Positions 58,922 through 64,000 of a stretch of DNA of 64,000 nucleotides are shown here, one piece after another. The position numbers and the translations under genes were made by a program. The notes below the pieces were generated by a model. The model had not been told where the DNA came from. It ran no database searches and saw only the letters and a list, made by a program, of their open reading frames with translations. Origin of the DNA: Kryptolebias marmoratus (taxonomy: Eukaryota > Chordata > Actinopteri > Cyprinodontiformes > Rivulidae); assembly GCF_001649575.2 (NCBI RefSeq), contig NC_051450.1, positions 15,511,198 to 15,575,197 of the forward strand, written 5' to 3'. The number at the start of each line of letters is the position of its first letter. Within the stretch, counting starts at the first letter, position 1.

Positions 58922-61900
58922 ATGAGCAGCTTCGGACAGGTCCTGAAGGAGGTTGGGGAGTTTGGTTTGTTTCAGAAGTGGATGCTTGCTGCGTTATGCA
59001 TCCCCAGCATTTTCTCAGCTTTCAACGTGATCGGCCAGGTGTTCATAGGCATGAGCTTTCCACACCACTGTAACACAGACTGGATCTTGGAGAAAGGACC
59101 AAACCTGACAGAGGAGAAACAAAAACATCTCACCATCCCAGTGGACGAGGGTGGAAGGTTTGAAAGCTGTAAAATGTTCACACCTGTGGATCTGGATTTG
59201 GAAACGATTGAACGATACGGCCTTAACAGCACAACAACCTGCATACATGGATGGAAGTATGAGGTTCAGCCTGGGGTTTCCAGCATTTTGACAGAGGTAA
59301 ACAGAAAACAATGATTTACTCTTCATCCATTTACTTATGTTTGCAGGCTTGTAGGATTAGACTTGTCTGGTTTGTTTAACTTGTAATTCTTTGCTGTTTA
59401 TGTAGATTTATAATGTCTACATGACTTTAGGATTGAGTACTCGAGTTATTTATAGTTCCTTTATATTTTGCTTCTAGAGAACCAGACTTTCCTATCATCC
59501 TGAAAAATGGTTTTGATCAATATTTCTACAGATATTCTGAGCATCTTTTAAAGTTTTACCTCTAAATTTGTCTGCTTTTCATAAAAGTTTAGTCTAAAAT
59601 CTGAGTATTTTAAGAAGAATTTTGTTGTTGTGTGTTTGTCAAACCATTTCAGGCATAAAATAGATCCTAAATTTAAGGGATGAGTTTGATTCTGACAGTT
59701 CTTCACTTGCAATCCACTTGTTCATGTTTCCCATTTATAAACCCATAAAATGCTGTCCTGGTTAGATTCCTGGACAAAAGTCCAAAGTATGGTGTCAGGT
59801 TTGTGTAAGGTTCCACCCAGAAAGCAGGCAGACTCTGAGCACTGAACTGAAAAAATTCTTATTAAATGAAAGAGCTGACGTGGCAGCAAACAAAAGAACT
59901 TATTTAATTGGCCGATTGAGTGGAACATAAGGAGGGAGAAAACTAGACATGCAGCATAGAGCGGATAATGCCTACCTTGTCAGGATTTGAGTATCTTTGG
60001 ATTTGCCTTTGTATTGGGTTTATTGTTTCATGTTTCTTGTGTTCCATGTGCTTAGTTTATTCCTCAGTGCTAAAGTTTTGTTGTTCTGCATCAGTCACTT
60101 TACCTCAGTAGTTTTATAACTCCACCTCAACCACCCACACCTGTCCTGCATTACTAATCAGTCACCTGTTTACACTCCCTTGTTATCCTCAGCCTTTAAA
60201 ACTTGGTCATATTCCTCACTAACTGGTTCATTGTCACTCCCATGTGCTGTTCGGTTATCGTTGAGTCTAGTCTCTCGTGTTTATTCTAAGTCTGGAATTG
60301 TTAAGTCTTTGTTTTTTACTTGCTGCCACGTCAGCCTTTTGCCTTTGTTTCTTATTGTAAAAAAAAATAGTTTTCCTTTCATGCTCTCATTGTCCATCTG
60401 CATTTAGATTCACTCCAACCAACCACTAAACTGTGACATAACTAAAGGACAAGAGGGAAGAACAGAATAGCAAGAGACAACTAATGAACTCAAATGACAA
60501 TCAACTGGTGAAAGAACAACTAGGGACAGGTGAGAGTGGGCAGGAGAGAACTAAAAAACCCAAATACATGAACATGAGGATATAGAAACAAGACACAACA
60601 GGGAACACCACAAAATGATAAAAAAAAAATGGAAACATACATAAAGATCCCTACATATGGTTGGTTTAAATTTCTTGCACAGTACATCATATGTTCTTCC
60701 TGTAATCATTGTTTTTGTTTACAGTTTGATCTCGTTTGTGATACGAGGGGGTTGATTCAGGTTTCCCAGTCTCTCTACATGACAGGTTATCTTTGTGGAG
60801 CGTTGGTGTTTGGGTCTATTTCTGACAGGTAGTACATCCCATCTTTATATTTACACCTCTACTTTAGGAACCAACTCTTAACATTTACAACTGAGATAAA
60901 GATGCATTGGGATTAAATATACAAAATATTTAGAAGTAAACCAACATCTGTTGTCGTTTTTACAGATTTGGCAGGAAATTTGCGATCCTCCTTTCACTTT
61001 TTCTCACGATGTTGTTTGGTGTGACCATTGCCTTCTCCCCAAACATCTATGTTTATATGGTTCTTAGATTTTTTAATGGGGCCTCAAGTGGTGTTATTGT
61101 TATGAACACATCTGTATTGAGTAAGTCCACAATTTTTAACATATATAAATACTAGTATTATTGAGTAATTGAAAGAGAAGTTCATTAGATTGCATGTGAA
61201 TTTGATAAGAAAGTCAGATAATATGAAAAATTTTTTCCATTCTTTTTTGTTTTGTTTGTTGTTTTTTGCAGTGGTGGAATGGATTGGTCCTTCGAAATCT
61301 GCTCTTTGCACAATGGCCATTACGGGTTTTTTTGCTGTCGGACAGATGCTTTTGTCTGGTATCGCTTATTTGGCTAAAAACTGGAGGATTCTGCAGCTGG
61401 TGCTGTTTGCCCCTCTTATTGTTGTCTCGGTTACCATGTACTGGTGAGCAAGTTTTATTGGAGAATATCATCCACCAGCCAAACACAGACAATGAAGGTT
61501 GGGTTTGAACTGGAACTTCTTGTTGTTTGGACAGGTTTCTCCCAGAGTCAGCTCGATGGCTCATGACGCAGGGCAGGAAGAAGGAGGCACAAAAGCAGCT
61601 TGAACGAGCAGCCAGAGTGAACAAAAGGAGTTTACCAGAAGATCTCCTAGATAAGGTCATCATCCAAACTGCACTTTGACCTCTAAAGTGTATGAAAATT
61701 TGCACAACTGTGAACATTTCCAACATTTTTGTATCTACAGGTCAATGTGGAGAGTAATCAGGACAGAAAGAACATGTTGGACATCTTCCGGATACCATAT
61801 TTGAGAAAACGCACTGCAATTATGGCCTTTAACTGGTGCGTTTACTTAAACAGAACAAATTTATTTACAACTATTTACATATTTACAGGTCATTGAATAA

Positions 61901-64000
61901 TTTATAAATGAGCAATACCAGTTATGGCTGGTTGAATTAATGGAACATTGAACATGAGGTATAATTGAAATAGCATAAAAACAAAAGCACTGTCGTAATA
62001 ATTGTTAGTTACCCAAAAGAATTAAAACTTTTTATCAACACACTTCATAACCACAAGCTGGTACGGTCTGATTGTGATGAAGAAGGTTTGTCTTCCTCAC
62101 ATTCTTTTAGACAACATAGGCTCTTGTGCCTTCATTAGTAGACTCACAAATTTCAATAATTAATAGACTTAAGGAGAGCTGGTCAGTGGTTTGCACTATG
62201 TGTCCAACTTATGAAACAAAGTTATAAAAAGATTAAAACTCTGCATGGTTACATTGTACAAAAAAGATAAGAAAATATGAAGACAGGAGCAACCAAGGCC
62301 AACAAACCATGTCTTTATTGGTCATCAGAGTCAGAGAAGTGAGAATGAAGGGAAGAGCTGGTTCTAGTTAAACTAACCAACACAACTTTGCCACATAAGT
62401 TACACACACACTGTACGATTCATCACCTGATGTAATAAAAGCTAATTAACTAATTATACCCATTTCTCTGCTGCAATTATTAGACTTTCAACAAATGTAA
62501 AGAACACAACCTGAGATTTTACATTTTTTGTTTTACACTTTATCTCGCTTCCATTATCTGTCTGCTGTCACAAGAAGATAAGGAGCATTTTTACTATCCA
62601 CAATGTTTGAGTAAACACACCAATTGGGATTTAGTGATTTCTGATAGGTTAGTCTCAACATTCCTGTGTGTGTCCTTTCTCACAATACAGTTCAGTGTCT
62701 GTTTGTAGGAACAGTAGAAACTGTGTTGCCCACTTTGAGAAGCAAATAAATTTTTGATGCAGTTACAAAAGTTATTCCAGACATGATCGCTACATCATAG
62801 AAGTTAGTTCATAATTGTTTAAATTTATTAATAAAATATAGTGCATGAAATTTGCCCCAAAAAAACTATGTATATAAACTGAGTTAGGTAAAGAGCTATT
62901 TACAACCCATACCATTTTGTTTATAGCTGTTCTACAGAATCCAACTTCAAATGATTTGAAGTATCACGTTAACATAAGATCATTTTTATGTGTGTCTGAA
63001 ATCATACAGTTCAGTCTCTGTTTGTAGGAACAGTAGAATGTCATGAAGTGAGATGACGGAGACAAACCCAGAATGCAGACTCATATTAAAAAGAAACTAA
63101 TTTATTAAACTAAGGAAAAAACAAAACAAAAGCTGACGTGGCAGCAACACAAACTAAATCAAACAACAGACGGGAACAGAAAATACAAACTGAAGCAGGG
63201 AGCAGGTACAGGAACAGGATCAGGACACGGAAAAAGCAGAACGGGAACACTTAAAACAAACGACAAACAAACAAACAATGGACCAGCAAGGTATGGAAAG
63301 AGTGACCGGGTTTTTAACACTGAGGATAACGAGGTGAGTGGGAACAGGTGGAATGATTACGGAGTCAGGACAGGTGTAGATGGGCGTGGCTGACAGGCAA
63401 GTGAGTGATTGGGGAAGAGTGAAACGAAACCATGAACATGAGACAAAAACAAAAAGTACATACAACCAAATAACAGAATAGAAAACAAAACAAAAACACA
63501 AACCAAGAAACTAAAATAAAAATAAAACATAAACAAAACCCAGAAAAAAAGCCAAATCACCACAGTGAAACTGTGTTGCCCACTTTGAGAAGCAAATAAA
63601 TTTTTGATGCAGTTACAAAAGTTATTCCAGACATGATCGCTACATCATAGAACTTAGTTCATAATTTATTGAATTTATTCATAAAATATAGTTCATTAAT
63701 TTTGCCCCAAAAAAACTCTATGGATATTAACTGAGTTAGGTAAAGAGCTATCTACAACATATACCATTTTGTTTACAGCTGTTCTATAGAATCTAACTTC
63801 AAATGATTTGAATTATCACTTTAACATAAGATCATTTTTATGTGTGTGTTTGAAATCATAAAACTAAAGATTGCATCTGCTTCTAGGTTTGCAGTAAGTT
63901 TTTTGTATTATGGACTGAGCCTGAATGTTGGGAGTTTCGGCCTCGATATTTACCTCACACAGCTCATCTTTGGTTTTGTTGAAATTCCTGCTAACATGAG
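58922..64000 (+). CDS. slc22a13-like: SLC22 organic ion transporter, copy E, 3' end beyond window (SLC22A13/OAT10-like)
   Basis: Exons: 58922-59296, 60725-60828, 60966-61120, 61272-61443, 61535-61655, 61741-61835, and 63887 onward (exon 7, first 114 of 215 bases). All lengths and phases match the other copies and no stop interrupts them. Exon 1 starts [21 protein letters not shown] and, like D, has FNVIGQVF. Exon 2 reads [15 protein letters not shown], a private TM2 variant. Exon 4 ends VVSVTMYW where C and D have VFLVTMYW. The exon 3 acceptor is followed by A instead of G, but the split Arg codon is unchanged. Intron 1 holds nested LTRs. Intron 6 has an internal duplication and an LTR. Exons 8-10 must lie past the window. 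Confidence 0.85.
59793..60655 (-). mobile_element. intron 1 solo LTR of copy E, split by a second LTR
   Basis: TGTCAGG at 59793 to CCCTACA at 60655, flanked by TATGG on both sides (59788-59792, 60656-60660). It matches the copy C element except for the LTR inserted at 59978-60438. Confidence 0.8.
59978..60438 (+). mobile_element. solo LTR (461 bp) nested in the intron 1 LTR of copy E
   Basis: TGTCAGGATT ... CTGTGACA, flanked by tacct and taact (4 of 5 agree). Copy C shows the unfilled position (gcctaattaag, about 38,551). It has a TTTAAAACTTGGTC promoter-like segment near 60,193. Only its last 37 bases survive in copy D (52,931-52,967). Confidence 0.75.
62687..63860. repeat. internal tandem duplication of about 318 bp in intron 6 of copy E
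   Basis: The segment from acagttcagtgtctg (62687) to gaaatcata (about 63,005) is repeated from about 63,007. The second copy is split by the LTR at 63,039-63,564 and continues to about 63,860. Copies C and D carry the segment once. Confidence 0.75.
63039..63564 (-). mobile_element. solo LTR (526 bp) in intron 6 of copy E
   Basis: TGTCATGAAG ... AATCACCACA. The interrupted host sequence reads cagtagaa | actgtg in the neighbouring duplicate, giving imperfect short flanks (tagaa / gtgaa). Same family as 40,607-41,067 (opposite strand) and 12,748-13,017. Confidence 0.75.

Overview
The window is from a teleost fish. It has large introns, vertebrate-type splice sites, muscle and transporter genes of vertebrate families, and a repeat mix typical of ray-finned fish (sushi-like chromovirus, DIRS, Tc1, non-LTR element with a GATG tail, hAT MITEs, solo LTRs). 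I cannot name the species.

Layout. 1-11,893 carries the 3' part of a Xin actin-binding repeat gene, best matched to xirp1. One giant exon (4520-9094) follows three small exons, and two further exons build a LIM domain. From 13,497 to the window end there is a same-strand tandem array of at least five SLC22 (SLC22A13/OAT10-like) organic-ion transporter genes, copies A-E. Each has the same ten-exon plan with identical exon lengths and phases for exons 1-9. A (13,497-18,621), B (29,289-34,635) and C (37,498-44,086) read open throughout. D (49,559-57,163) is interrupted by an N gap in exon 9. E (58,922-) runs off the window in exon 7. Human XIRP1 and SLC22A13/A14 lie in the same chromosomal region (3p22), so the neighbourhood looks like conserved synteny with a fish-specific transporter expansion.

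Mobile DNA has shaped the array. A complete, very young Ty3/Gypsy chromovirus (19,113-24,945, minus strand, GAAAT target duplication) lies between A and B. It shows a textbook -1 frameshift signal and a Tf1/sushi-like self-priming site. A degenerate Tc1 element (27,111-28,613), a TAGCC-flanked solo LTR (26,333-26,822) and a deleted non-LTR retrotransposon (about 34,809-36,395) fill other spacers. A TATGG-flanked solo LTR sits at the same place in intron 1 of C, D and E but not B. In E and D a second LTR nested in it, and in D a DIRS fragment then replaced most of both. A Tc1 copy occupies intron 8 of C and D. These shared and private insertions date the duplications: A is oldest, B next, then C/D/E.

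The copies also show mosaic similarity. Copy E matches D upstream of the gene but matches C almost base for base through exons 5-6 and the start of intron 6, pointing to gene conversion or unequal crossing-over. HNF1-like motifs upstream of A, C, D and E fit a kidney/gut epithelial role. All positions were read by eye and splice sites are inferred from GT/AG, phase and paralogue agreement.
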